A stretch of DNA of 64,000 nucleotides. Source: Lepas anatifera (Eukaryota; Arthropoda; Thecostraca; Lepadidae). Below are positions 1-11,239 of this stretch, piece by piece. The position numbers and the translations under genes are program-made. The stretch lies in contig JAOTON010001276.1 of NCBI GenBank assembly GCA_034440635.1, positions 124,001-188,000 on the forward strand. Direction: 5' to 3'. Each line of letters starts with the position of its first letter. Within the stretch, counting starts at the first letter, position 1. The notes under the pieces were generated by a model. That model searched no databases and had not been told where the DNA came from. It was given only the letters and a program-made list of their open reading frames with translations.

Positions 1-2512
1 ATATGTCTGTCTAGCTGTCTCTGTATGTATGTCTCGCTGGCTGTTCTGTCTGTCTGTATGTACTTAGACCTGGCTTCCTCTGTCTGTCTGCCTACCTGTC
101 TGTCTGCCTCTGTATTCTCTGTATGTCTGTCTGCCTGGATGTCTGTGTATTTTTCTGTATGTATGTCTGACTGTCTCTGTATGTCTGTCTGGTTCTCTGA
201 ATGTTTGCTGTCTCTGTTTGTCTGCCTGTCTCCCTGTATGTCTGTCTGCCTGCCTGCCTGACTGTGTCTGTCTGTCTGTCTTCCTGATTGTCTGTCTGTC
301 TGTCTGCCTACCTGCCTGACTGTATGTCTGCCTGACTGTCTGTTCACCTGACAGTATGTATGTCTGCCTGTCTGACTGACTGTCTGCATGTCTGTCTGAT
401 TGTGTGACTGACTGTCTGCCTGTCTGAAAGACTGTCAGACAGCCGCCCCGGTAGCTCAGTAAGTAGAGCGTTGGGCGCCGGCCCGCTGCTCAGAAGCATG
501 CAGTGGCAGTGCATGTCCAGGCTTGGGATCGGTTCACCTGAGACGCTCCGGCGCTCAATAGTTTACCCGAGGTACAGGTCGGCTGGCAACTGACTGGTGA
601 GAGGGTGACCTGAGCGGGGCGGCCGGCCCTGTGCTTTGTGGGACGTTAAACTTTGGTTTCTAAATCAACCCTTCATTGTGGGAGTTACTAGTTCGGGTGG
701 TGGGGTCGGGGTCTCCGTGACAAGTCCCTTGATGACTTAAGTGAGACTCCGACTCCAACAGTCGAACTGAGAAACAACTTGGTCAAAATTTATAAAAATA
801 AAAAAGGCTGTCTGTCTGCCTGACAGTCTGTCTGCTCATCTGACAGTATGTATGTCTGCCTGACTACCTGTCTGCCTGACTGTCTGTCTGCCTGACTATC
901 TGTCTGTCTGTCTGATTGTGTGACTGACTGTTTGACTGACTGTCTGTCTGTCTGTATGTCTCCCTGCCTGCCTGTCTCCCTGTCTGTCTGCCTGTCTGCC
1001 TGTTTCCCTGTCTACCTGCCTGCCTGACTCTGTATGTCTGCCTGACTCTGTCTGTCCGTCTGTCTGCCTGTCTGTCTGCTTGAATGTCTGTCTGGCTGTC
1101 TGTCTGCCTGTCTGCTTGTCTGCCTGCATTTTTCTGTATATCTGACTGTCTGCCTGGATGTCTGTGTATTTTTCTGTATGTCTCTGACTGTCCCTGTATG
1201 TCTGTCTGGCTGTCTCTGTATGTATGTCTCTCTGGCTGTTCTGTCTGTATGTACTTAGACCTGGCTTCCACTGTCTGCCTGCCTACCTGTCTGTCTGCCT
1301 CTGTATTCTCTGTATGTCTGTCTGCCTGGATGTCTCTGTACTTTTTGTATGTCACTGACTGTCCCTGTATGTTTTTCTGGCTATATCTGTATGTATGTAT
1401 GTCTGTCCTGTCTGTCTGTATGTATGTAAACTTGGCTTCCTCTGTCTGCCTTTGTATTCTCTGTATGTCTGTCTGCCTGGATGTCTGTGTATTTTTTGTA
1501 TGTATGTCTGACTGTCTCTGTATGTCTGTCTAACTGCCTCTGTATGTCTGTCTGGTTGTCTGAATGTTTGCTGTCTCTGTTTGTCTGCCTGTCTCCCTGT
1601 CTGTCTGTCTGTCTGTCTGTCTGCCTGCCAGTCTGTCTGTTCACCTGACAGTATGTATGTCTGCTTGACTGTATGTCTGCCTGACTGTCTGTCTGTCTGA
1701 TTGTGTGACTGACTGTCTGTCTCCCTGCCTGCCTGTCTCCCTGTCTGTCTGCCTGCCTGCCTGTTTCCCTGTCTACCTGCCTGCCTGACTGTCTGTATGT
1801 CTGCCTGACTCTGTCCGTCCATCTGTCTGCCCGACTGTCTGTCTGTCAGACTCTGTCTGGCTGTCTGCCTGCCTGTCTGCTTGTCTGCCTGCATTTTTCT
1901 GTATATCAGTCTGACTGTCTGCCTGGATGTCTCTGTACTTTTCTGTATGTCTCTGACTGTCCCTGTATGTCTGTCTGGCTGTCTCTGTATGTATGTCTCT
2001 CTGGCTGTTCTGTCTGTCTGTATGTACTTAGACCTGGCTTCCTCTGTCTGTCTGCCTACCTGTCTGTCTGCCTCTGTATTCTCTGTATTTCTGTCTGCCT
2101 GGATGTCTCTGTATTTTACTGTATGTATGTCTGACTGTCTCTGTATGTCTGTCTGACTGTCCCTGTATTTTGTCTGTTCTGTCTATCTGCATGTATTTAG
2201 ATCTGGCTTCCTCTGAATATCTGGCAATGTCTGTCTGGTTGTGTCTTTGTTTATTTCTGTCTATGTCGATCTGTCTCCGTTTATATGTTTCTGTCTATCT
2301 TGTTCTCTCACTGTTTGTCTGTGTTTCTGTTTATCCCTGTCTATCTCTGGCTTTCCGGAAGTTTTTCTTTCTCTGCCTGTATGTCTCTGTCTGTCTGGCT
2401 GACTGGCTGGCTGGCCCACATATAGGCTTAGCAGTCTACATGTCCTAAAATTCCAAGGTCTGTCTCTGTTTGTATGTTTGTGTGTTTCTGTCTGTCTTTC
2501 TATTTTTCTGTC
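1..2512 (+). repeat. TGTC tetranucleotide array with higher-order units, left arm
   Basis: Almost every base fits degenerate TGTC, TGTA or TGCC tetranucleotides, interrupted by the SINE at 445-808. Longer blocks recur inside it. One block carries a non-repeat phrase starting GTACTTAGACCTGGCTTCC, found near 58, 1,250 and 2,025 with diverged versions near 1,425 and 2,195, so the array grew by duplication of units of several hundred bases as well as by slippage. Open frames here (rich in Cys, Leu, Ser and Val, or in Arg, Gln, Thr and Asp) come from the repeat and are not genes. The array fades into unique sequence near 2,512. Confidence 0.95.
445..808 (+). mobile_element. tRNA-derived SINE, copy 1
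   Basis: The element starts GCCCCGGTAGCTCAGT, a tRNA-like 5' end with a polymerase III A box. A B-box-like GGGATCGGTTC lies about 75 bases downstream, spaced more widely than in a tRNA. A tRNA-unrelated body follows and the element ends in an A/T-rich tail of AAATTTATAAAAATAAAAAA type. Two more copies lie at 46,731-47,091 and 57,238-57,595, both on the minus strand. It is embedded in TGTC repeats, so no target duplication can be read. It sits at the mirror position of copy 2, so it was present before the palindrome formed. Confidence 0.85.
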
Positions 2513-2895
2513 GCTTAAAAATCCTACAGGCTTAGTACTATCCTCTTGAGACCCGAGCCCAAAATATTTGATGGAAGTACAAATCCTTTTTGATTTTTGG
2601 GTTTTTGGATGCAAGGAATTAAATAATGAACAAAAATTTAAATTCAAAAATTTATAAATATAATTTATTGGATGTATAGAAGTCTATACACCAGGACTCA
2701 ATGACTATAAATAGTGCACTAATGATAAACTTTTACTCGGGATGCGCTGCGTGAAACATGATGCATTTGTCACTATCTCATAATGAACGTTGTATTTGCT
2801 TTCCCTTTTAACTAAGATTTTAATCATTATTATGACGTAGGCATAACAAAATTTGGTACCTTCGCCGGTTGAGTCTACTTATACGGATCGTCACC
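2513..2895. other. Unique AT-rich spacer, no gene seen
   Basis: Low-complexity AT-rich DNA between the TGTC array and the TTAA-flanked element, conserved in the right arm at about 44,425-44,810. I see no coding frame, RNA gene or terminal repeat. Confidence 0.6.
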
Positions 2896-3742
2896 TTAAC
2901 ACGCGCATTGACGGGGGCGGGTACCCGCCCCCCTCGGGTTCTTCGGAGACAGCAGAAAATGGCGGCGCGTAGCGCCGCCGTAATTGGTATACCTTTTCCC
3001 CCATCATTTTTACAACTTCTGTGAAAATTTTAAGGTTAGGTCATCCAAGGTCAGGTCACCAGTACAGGTCAAGTGACCCGACCTCAAAAAAAGTTTAAGA
3101 TAGCATAAGTCGGAGCAGGGTGAACTTATCCGGTTGAAACTCATATCACATAATGGCCCTACCTAGTTCTCTAAAATATGTTCCGGTATTTTTGATATCG
3201 ATGACCTAAGGTCAGGTGCGAGGCATGACCTCTCCATTGGAAATACATGGGAAAATAGTTTTTACAGAATAACTCAGTAACGGATGGTGATAGAGCATTT
3301 ATTTTAGCTGCATTAGACTCGCCTGGGCTTTGCGGTTCTAATGATATGCATTTTATATAATTTGACCCTGACCTGACCTCGGGTCAGGTCAAATGATTGA
3401 TTTGACCTAGTAAGGTCAAATTATATATCATTCGATTTGGCTTGCTGAGAGGATTCATATAGTTCAAGTCGTTTTGCTCTATCTTTACTTGTTCAGATGT
3501 AATGGCCGAAAAACTGAATTTACATGTTATCCCTATGACGGCTGTTTTTGACCTCTCGTGACCTTAAATGTGACCTGAGAAAAAAATGGTTCGAATGTTT
3601 TCGATGGAGAAGTGGATGGGCAACCCAACGCCGTTTACCGTTTTTCGCTACCTACCGTGGTTCTCGAAATTTTAGGGGGCGGATACCTGCCCCCCCTCGT
3701 CAATGCGAAGGTGGCTCAGACCCCCGTCAATTCGCGTGTTAA
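2896..3742. mobile_element. Non-autonomous TTAA-flanked DNA element (MITE-like), left copy
   Basis: Begins TTAACACGCGCATTGACGGG and ends with the near-perfect reverse complement (CCCCCGTCAATTCGCGTGTTAA), so terminal inverted repeats of about 18 bases lie between TTAA tetranucleotides. A TTAA duplication is typical of piggyBac and some Kolobok or Sola3 elements; no transposase is present to decide. The interior is unusually rich in AGGTCA or TGACCT half-sites (about 3,030-3,110, 3,205-3,235, 3,363-3,420, 3,548-3,580). Present in both arms, so it inserted before the palindrome formed. Confidence 0.7.
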
Positions 3743-4391
3743 GCCACTGTTAGTAAAATCCTAATTCCTAAATTAAATACCACCGAGCATTAAAGCACGT
3801 TCTCGTTAGGGATCAGTCAAGGACTATCGTTAGACCCAAGCATGTATGTACCATATCCAGGTTCCCAATAGAGATACATCGTGTGCGCTCCATGACCTTT
3901 ATGCCTCGTGGAACTTGGTAAAAAAGATCGTTTCAGTAATGAATTAGAGAAGCACTCCAAACGTCTTGGACTTGACGAGAGCCAGCTTGTTTTAGGACGG
4001 TCATCGGCATCTTCGGTACGATTCCTTACCAGGGATAATTTCGTGCATGTACTGTGTGCTAGCACTTTTGATATCCTTCGACGACATTGCGACCTTTGGT
4101 CGCTTTGTGGGAAGCTCGTCAGCTGGTGCCTCTGAAACATTTTCAGTGTATTCTCGCCTGGCCTCACAGTTTATATTATTACCTTCAGCCACGAGCTGAT
4201 CGGTGAGCTGGATTTTAATTCCAGGTACCTGATCTCCTCGAAGTCCTCGTGAGACTTGTACTCCAGCCAGGAGTTACCGTGTTTAAGATATTAAACCTGC
4301 TAGTCCCAAGCAGGAACAGATGTTGTAGCCACAGAGGGCCGAGACCAAAGGAATCCTGCAAGCAAGGCAGGGGGCTGACTGTATCCACAAT
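3743..4391 (-). other. Arm spacer with a candidate old exon (about 4,255-4,030, minus)
   Basis: On the minus strand an open frame runs to a good splice donor (CCTG|GTAAGG) with the exon edge at 4,030. The peptide contains EAPADELPTKRPKV and DIKSASTQYMHEI. The same frame and donor are kept in the right arm (donor after 43,261). With arms this similar, retention is weak evidence of coding. No homology recognised. The rest of the stretch holds nothing I can name. Confidence 0.3.
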
Positions 4392-5045
4392 ATGTCTGAG
4401 ATGATCGTAAGGGGCCCGGTCCCCGACACCAAGATCGCAAGTGAGTCACACGGGCCCCCGGAAGCATTTCAGGAGGCCCGGATGGCCACAGGAGGCCTGG
4501 GTGAGCCGCAGGGGGGCCCGACTTGGGTCACAGAGGGCCCGGGTGGGATACAGGGAAATTATCTGCAACTGCTGAGAACAGGGGCCCGACTTCGTCATCA
4601 GTGGGCTTGGGATAATTCTGAGGGGCCTGGTCGCAGACTCAGCTGTTTCAAGTGGACTGCAAGTGGCCCGGAAGAATATCAGGGTGTCCAGATGGCCAAA
4701 GGAGGCCCGGGTGAACCGCAGGGGGTCCAGTTGCAGTCACAGGGGGCCCGGGTGGAATACCGGGGACCTAAATCTGCTGAGGACAGGGGCCCCGGCTTGG
4801 ACAGCAGTGGGCCCTGAGACGATTTTTAGGGGCCCAGTCGCGGGGTTCGTGGGACCTCAGAGGTAGGGACCCCGAGAACAACTCTGGGGGCCACCGATAT
4901 TAATTTCGGGGGCCCCCGGTTGCATAATGAGGGCCCCCTAGACCTACCTTCGCGTGGTATTTGGAAGACAACTTGCGGGACCGGGGGTATAGCTGCAGCT
5001 ACCGCTCCCCCTCCCGCGGGGGCCCGGCGGCTCCAGCTTGAGGCG
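4392..5045. repeat. G-rich GGGCCC minisatellite, left arm
   Basis: Degenerate tandem units of roughly 30-45 bases built on phrases such as GGAGGCCCGGGTGA and CAGGGGGCCCG. The mirror copy is at about 42,230-42,895. A similar but independently expanded GGGCCC repeat occurs at about 60,400-61,900. Long open frames rich in Gly and Pro here are repeat artefacts. Confidence 0.8.
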
Positions 5046-7150
5046 TTTTATCAGTGCTTAAGGTAGGCCTAAGGGGGCTATTACCCCATCCCCCCTCCTC
5101 GGATCTGCTCCTCGCTTCAGTACCAGAATGATAAGCATCGCCTGTTCCAATCCATATCTTCTAGTTTTATAAAATTAAAGACAAAGGAAACCACGAGGAA
5201 AACATATTTGCTTAACATGTGCTCCTCATCAATGATGTCTCATTACATCAAAGGAGTATGATATGCCTGGGATGCCCTCCAAATGGTTAAGTATAATGTC
5301 ACTTTTGTCGTCATTGAGTCCTGGAGTATAGAATTCTATACATAGCATTTTCGAAGGAGATTGTTTGGCAACAAAAAATTTTAAAAACACCGGATAAAAA
5401 CTGAGATACTTCCAATAATTTAAGCTTTCTGTTCATATAGCTATCAAAACTAGATTCTGTCAGTAACATTTTTAAACTACATACCTTCTTCGGAGCAACC
5501 CGCGAAACCGTCCGGCGCTCACGCCTATCGTCGAACAAAGGGAATTTTGACTCACTTGCCCTTGGGTTTAGTTTATGATTTTGACACCAGAAGAAAGCTA
5601 GAATGTCCAGCTTTCTATACATAATTTATATAAAAGGCTACGACATCGGTAGCAGGTGGTAGAGCTATTCAAACCTGCGTATAGATACCTATACGTGGGG
5701 ACTCAGGAGGCTAGATGTAAGATAGCATATTAAGACCTCCATGGGAAGCTCAATGTATAGTACTATATGTATGTAATTTTTGTTTAATCTAATGTGTGGT
5801 GGGGTGTTTTCTTTGCCCTGTCTATCGCCCACCAGCGCCCCGTCGTATTTTCTCTTTTATAGTGCATTCGTAACACCGCCGTACCTCCCTTCTCCTCAGC
5901 GTGGTGGTGGTGCTGATGCGATCTTCGATGGAGGTCAGCTGTAAACAGAGCTTCACCTGTACTGAGTTGTGTTTCAATGGGCGCGCTACTCCACCATCAA
6001 CTGGGAATGGCCCGTGAGACGCTGCTGAAGACAACGTGACTGGTCAATTGCGGCATGCTGTAACATCATGCTACGGCATCTATGATATCCTCAGTGCAAC
6101 ACAATTTACCAGGTAACTTTATTTGGAGGCTAATTGAATGGAAGTCTCAAAAGTAAAAATGTTTAAAGCCGCTGGATTGTTGATGTATTGTGCTGGTGGG
6201 GCAGACAGTGATCAATGCTAAAATGTGTCCTTTTATGGATTTTTGTGGTAAAAACAGTGTCCTGTTCTTTTCATCCCAACCGAAACGCCTACTGCGTTTC
6301 CCTAGATGAGCTTATCATAAATACATGAAACCCGGCATCTGCCCCTGTCAAAACGTTACACTTGCACTGATGCCCCCTCCCTTTTGGTCTTCGCAGAAGC
6401 CTGTAAATGGTTTGGGATGCATTTTCTTCTGATCAGTTTTGCAAGTTGTGTCAAAATTTTAGGTCCAGTTCGGGTCATTTCAGCAGTGCAGGCTAAGTGA
6501 CCACCTCCAACAAAAATGTAACAGCATGAGTAAATACGTGGAGTCGATTTATCTAAAATGTATCTAAATACATGAAGTCATCGGCTACTATGAGATGTTA
6601 ATTGGTGTTTTTATTTCGATAACCCAGGGCTGGGAACGAGCCATGACCTCTCTTTTAAAAATTCATGGGTAATATGATTTAGCTAAGTAACTTCGTCTGG
6701 AACGGAGATACAGCATTTATGTTGGCGTCACTGGATTTTTGTAATTACTGAGATGTAACCTAGCAAGATCGCACTATATATCATTCGATTGAATATGCTG
6801 AGAATATTACAAATGTTTAAATAGTTGTGTTATGGCTTTTGTACGTCAGATGCTGTGACAAAAACATTCATCCTCCTTATATCCGTATGGTGACATGGTT
6901 TGGCCTCTGGCGACGTTGGATTTAGGCTGATAAAAATCGACAACTTAATTTTTCAGAGATTACGTCAGGGTGCCCAACAACGTTTACCACTTTTCATTCA
7001 TTAGTGTGATTTCCGAGATCTGTGGGATATCTCCCCGCCCCAGCGAAGGTGGCTCAGGCCCATGTTCATGCGCTTGCTGAAACAAACACATGGTTTTCGT
7101 TAGCCTTCCAGTAGCACGACCTGTCAATTGCTAACGCATTTTCTTTTTCA
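5046..7150. other. Unique arm DNA with transposon empty site and a diverged MITE copy
   Basis: Bases 5,225-5,245 are the uninterrupted version of the site that holds the DDE transposon in the right arm; TGAT at 5,233-5,236 is the 4-bp target. On the minus strand 5,622-5,485 an open frame ends at a donor-like GAAG|GTATGT, a candidate old exon with no recognised homology. A 70-codon frame at 6,034-5,822 (minus) is also kept in the right arm, but its differences change amino acids freely. From about 6,340 to 7,085 the order of motifs (AGGTCC, GTGACC, ends near GCGAAGGTGGCTCAG) resembles the element at 2,896-3,742, so I take it as an older copy. No active gene seen. Confidence 0.5.
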
Positions 7151-7154
7151 GGGG

Positions 7155-7560
7155 AGTTCTCTCACGCAGACGCCTGTCACGAAGGAGCAGTCGGTGGATA
7201 TGTCGGGGCGCCCTCGAATACGCCACTGCTGTATTTCTACTCGCCGCTGGCCGTCGCCGTCCAAATGGAACTCAGCTGCCCCGAGGTGCGGGACGTTGCG
7301 GGACCGACCCCTTGCGGCCCCGCCGCCCCGGAGCTGCTGCGGCTGCGCGGCGACTGGCAACCGCTGCGCTGCCGCCACCATTGGCGACTCTCAAAAATCT
7401 CCTACGCTCTCCGTGGGTCCGGGCGCGCCGACTGACACTCGGTGCGTCCCGGCCCGCGTAGATAAGTGACTCCACCGCCCCCGCCGGGAGGCCCGCCGGT
7501 GGGGGAAACCGCGATCGCGGCGGAACGGGCCCTCAGGGTGGCTTCAGCCGACGAGCCAAG
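7155..7560 (+). pseudogene. LINE-D fragment, reverse transcriptase thumb remnant
   Basis: In the frame around 7,192-7,260 the translation contains RGALEYATAV followed by LLAA. This resembles the thumb region of LINE-A (RGAMEYAAAA at about 10,105-10,135). The fragment is 5'-truncated near 7,155 and its frame soon decays. A related sequence resumes after LINE-A at about 19,806 with the next part of a thumb domain, so LINE-A appears to have inserted into LINE-D. The mirror copy is about 34,470-34,790. Assignment rests on short similarity only. Confidence 0.45.
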
Positions 7561-7590
7561 TACCGGTGATACTGCCACAAATGCCAGACC

Positions 7591-8560
7591 CGAGGCCGAC
7601 TGCTGCTTGTCAGTTGGAGCGCGGAGGGGGTCCGCAACAAGACCGCGGAGCTCAGCCGCTGGCTATCAAACGTCAGGACGGACTTGGTGTTTATCCATGA
7701 AGCTCAGTTGGCTGGAAAGTCCCTATCGGTCCCGGTGTTTCAGACCGCCGCTATCTCGCGAAGGGCTAGAGGCAGGAGGGTCGTGGGGCCTGTCTGTGGA
7801 GGGGACGTCGCAATCCTCTTCAGAGACGGCCTCAACTTCAGTGTCATCGAAGAGTCGCCTCCCCAGCCTCAAGATGACACAACCGAATGGTGCGCCGTCA
7901 GAGTCATCTTGAGCGCACCCAAGAGGCTGATTTCACCCACCATCGACATCTTCAACATCTACCGCCCGCCTATACGCTCGTCTGGCGGGGACGAGCGGGT
8001 GAACAACTTCTCCCTCGAGGTCTTCCCTGCTGGCGACCCGACCCTCATCATGGAGGATGTGAACGGACACCACCCTGCCTTGGATGTCGTCTGTTTAGAC
8101 CTGGACAGGGTGGGCCGCCTGATACATGGCTGGTCCCTGCGCAAGAACTGGCGAATCCTCAACAACGGCGCTGCCACCCGTGCCAGCTATGGAGTGGAGA
8201 CTCGCCCCTCGGCCCCGGATATTGCCATGGCCCACCAAGACTTGGCGCGCCGCTGTACGTGGTCGGTTGGCACCGACCTTGGAAGCAACCACCTCCCCCA
8301 GGTGGTGTCGGTGTCGGTGGCCGGCAGTCGCCCCCGGCGTATCAGGAAGACGCGCTGGGCCCTCCACAAGGCTGACTGGACTGGCTTCACCGCCGACTGT
8401 GATGGGGCGGTGGCTGGCACTGTTACGCCGGACCTGCCGGTCGAGGGAATGGCTACGCGCTTGACGAACGCCATCCTCGAAGCGAGCTCCTTCAGGATCC
8501 CCGCGGAGGCCGTGCGGACCCCGTACCCTGGGCCCTCGACCCGGAGCTGGCCAGTGCGGT
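7591..8560 (+). CDS. LINE-A ORF2 part 1: apurinic-type endonuclease domain
   Basis: N-terminal part of the LINE-A polyprotein, which would nick target DNA for target-primed reverse transcription. The frame opens with GRLLLVSWSAEGVRN, in the position where LINE endonucleases begin with a W-N/S-(A/C)-(E/R)-G motif. It continues through IHEAQL (usual QET/HE position), MEDVNGHHP (usual GDFNAHH), SAPDIAM (usual S-xIDL) and DLGSNHLP (usual GSDHxP). The Asp to Glu change before DVNGHH is a departure from the family consensus. The frame is lost near 8,500 where the left arm has four C and the right arm five; in the right arm endonuclease and RT are in one frame, so the break is recent or a base-calling error. 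No convincing ATG; upstream frame is uncertain. Confidence 0.8.
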
Positions 8561-10205
8561 GGTGGAGCGCCAGACGGCGAGGATCGCTATTCATCGGGTC
8601 CCCTCAAGGGAAACCACGGACCGATGGAAGGCCGCCAAGAGAAGAGCCGCAGAGGCCGAGGAGGAGGCAAGACGGCGCTCTTTCCGGTATTTTGTCACCG
8701 AGGAGCTGAACAGGCCCGCGGCCATTGGCTGCGTCACGAATATTATGAGGCGGATGGAGGGGGGCGCGCGGGACGTATGCCCCGGCCAGACGGTCAACGG
8801 CGACTGCGGCCGTGTCGCTGTGGAGGACCGAGCCAAGGCCGAGGCCTTCGCTCGCGAGTACTCCCTCGTGAGCAACCACACCCGCCACCGGAGGCGTGAC
8901 CGAGCCACAAAGACCTCACTGCGCGCAGCGTGGTCACGTCCATGCCCCTGTGACAGCTCCTGCCAGCCTTTCAGCAGAGATGAGATGCTGGACCAGATTA
9001 GGAAGATGAGGTCCAGGAAAGTGCCCGATCCCGATGACGTGTGCACGGAGCACCTTCGGTACCTGGGACCAGCAGCCCAGGATGCCCTCCTGCACCTCAT
9101 CAACTGCCCGTGGCGCACCTCAGTGGTCTCTAATGCATGGAGTAGGGCGACCATCATACCGATCTTGAAAGCAGGGAAGAACCCACAAGACGTCTCCAGT
9201 TTCGGGCCCATTTCACTTACGAGCCACATCGCGAAGCTGGCCGAGCGGATGGTCGGAGCGAGGCTAACCCACCTGCTGGAGAGGGACAGGACAATCCCAG
9301 AGGAACAGGTCGGCTTCAAGCGCGGCCGATCCGCTGAAGAGAACCTGGGACGACTCACCCAAGAATTCCAAGACGGGTTTAACCTCCCGAGGCCGCGAGA
9401 CCGCCCGTCAGACGGCAAAACTGCCGCCAGGTTCGTCCTCGTCGCCTATGATTTCTCCCGCAGTTATGACAAGATCGACCACCGGATGTTACTGCTCAAG
9501 ATGTTGTGCCACCTCCCCAAGTGTATGGCCTCCTGGGTCTTCCAGTTCCTGCGCGACCGCCGCGCCTGCGCGGAGGTGAACGGGGTGCGCAGCTCCGGCG
9601 GTATCTTCCGCGCCGGGCTACCGCAGGGGTCGGTCCTCGCGCCGACCCTGTTCACCCTCTGGACGGCGGACCTGGTGGACGCAGTGGGGCCCGTTCCGAG
9701 CACCCCTGTGTACATGTACGCCGACGATACGGCTACATTGAGCACGGGGTGCACCGTCGACCTCGCCAGAGAGCGCGCCCAACAGGCTGCTGACACCATG
9801 GTCAAGTGGGCTCGGGACTGGAAGATGACCATCGCGGGATTCAAGACGCAGGTGCTCGTTCTGTCCCAGCGCTACCAGGACGCTCAGAACCTCTCCATCA
9901 AGGTGGACGGCGCTGACGTCAGAGGTGGGCGGCATCTGAAGCTCCTCGGTGTGACCTTCGACAGGCAGCTTCACTTCGGGGAACATTGCCTCAACCTTCG
10001 CAAGAAAGAAAAGCCCCGCATCGCTCAGCTACGTAGGATGGCGGGCCGCTCCTGGGGGCTTAGAGAGCCACAACTTCGCACTGTGGCTAGCGGCTACGTG
10101 CGCGGCGCCATGGAGTACGCCGCCGCTGCATGGCTGCCCGCTGCGTCGGAGTCGCACGTGGAGCTCCTGATTGCGAACTCAGGGCCTGCGCCCGAGCCAT
10201 CACCG
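8559..10205 (+). CDS. LINE-A ORF2 part 2: reverse transcriptase
   Basis: A long open frame with the RT blocks in order: IIPILKAGKNP (finger), FGPISLTSHIAKLAERM, EEQVGFKRGRSAEENL, VLVAYDFSRSYDKIDH (first catalytic Asp), GLPQGSVLAPTLF, MYADDTATL (catalytic DD), HLKLLGVTFDRQLHF and the thumb with RGAMEYAAAAWL. The layout fits I-group LINEs (I, Ingi or R1 relatives). The start is not a true initiation codon; the frame joins the endonuclease after the 8,500 frameshift. It runs on past 10,205 only because LINE-B inserted there, at an 11-base target AGCCATCACCG (10,195-10,205, repeated at 11,287-11,297). Enzymatically important residues are all present in this domain. Confidence 0.9.
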
Positions 10206-11239
10206 TGGAGGCTGACTCCGAACCCATCCCGCCCTGGCAACCCACTGCCAGCGTTCAATTCAACCTCAGCGTTGGCGTGGGTGGAGGACGCGACGCCCCA
10301 GATCCGGTCCGGAGAAGCGCAGCCGAGGCACAGCTAGCGACGCTTCCACAGCCAGCCACGCGAGTCTGGTCAGACGGCTCTGCCAGCGCAGGCGTCTCAC
10401 GTGGAGGCGGCGGCGCCATCCTCAGATTCCCCAACGGTGAAACGCTAGAAGTAAAAGTGGCAGCCGGGCAACTGTGTTCGAGCACCAGAGCGGAGCTGTT
10501 CGCCCTCCGAGCGGCCCTCACAGCCGTTCGTGACGCGGCAGACAAGGCCGGCACAACCCCCGTTGTCATTTGCTGTGACTCACGAGCGGCACTCGACATG
10601 CTGGCGGGCGGGGCTGCCGAGCAGACCACAGCTCTCGGCATCGAAATCTGGCGACTGTTGATGACCCTAACCGACCGGCAGCAGGAAATCCACCTCCAAT
10701 GGGTCCCAGCACATTGCGGCCTTCAGGACAATGAACGAGCTGATACATTGGCCAAGGAAGCCGCAGACCTGCCCCAAGACCAAGTATGCGCCGACGTGAA
10801 GACGATTACAAAAGCCGTCTCACGCGCCGCCACCCGGAAATGGCGTCGAAACTGGCCCAACAGTTTCTTCAAAGACATAATGGAGGACCATATGCCTGCC
10901 CCAGTGACCCTAGATGACCGCGATGCCGCAGTGAATGTACACCAACTGCGAGCCGGGCACTGGGGCCGGTCCCAACAATACCTTCACCGGATCGGCCGTC
11001 GTCCAGGAAGGTCCTGCGAAAAATGCAGCGACCCAGACTGTCGAGAGGCAAGGTGCCTTGTGTGCCGCGAGGAGGGTGACACCCCAGCCCATGTCCTCCT
11101 GCGGTGCCCCTGCCTGGCCGGCACCCGACTACGACTGCTGGGAAACATCCATGTTCAACCGCAGCAGATGAGGGACGGCGACGTGGTGGCGGCCTTGGCC
11201 GCCGAATACCTCCGCCACAAGGAGCCCCTAGAGGGCTAA
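10206..11239 (+). CDS. LINE-B ORF2 C-terminus: RNase H and Cys/His cluster
   Basis: The frame is open to a stop at 11,237-11,239 and is read through from LINE-A only by chance of insertion. RNase H acidic residues are visible: WSDGSASAG, then STRAELFAL, then VICCDSRAAL, then WVPAHCGLQDNERADTLAKEA. After it comes NVHQLRAGHWGRSQ and a Cys/His cluster CEKC, CLVC, HVLLRC typical of the C-terminus of I-group ORF2 proteins. The domain would remove RNA from the cDNA hybrid. Unlike LINE-A, this copy has no internal stop, so LINE-B is the younger element. The missing 5' part means it cannot be autonomous. Confidence 0.85.

Noticed and set aside
445..520. A tRNA gene, suggested by GCCCCGGTAGCTCAGT
   Set aside because: The sequence does not fold into a cloverleaf, box B is too far away, and the same 360-base unit with an A-rich tail occurs three times, so it is a SINE.
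25..2448. Many open frames in the TGTC arrays (both arms), rich in Cys/Leu/Ser or Gln/Arg/Thr
   Set aside because: A four-base repeat without stops stays open in several frames on both strands; the translations are pure repeat.
10130..11239. One 369-codon protein joining RT thumb and RNase H
   Set aside because: The 11-base duplication and the empty site in the right arm show it is a chance fusion of LINE-A with inserted LINE-B.
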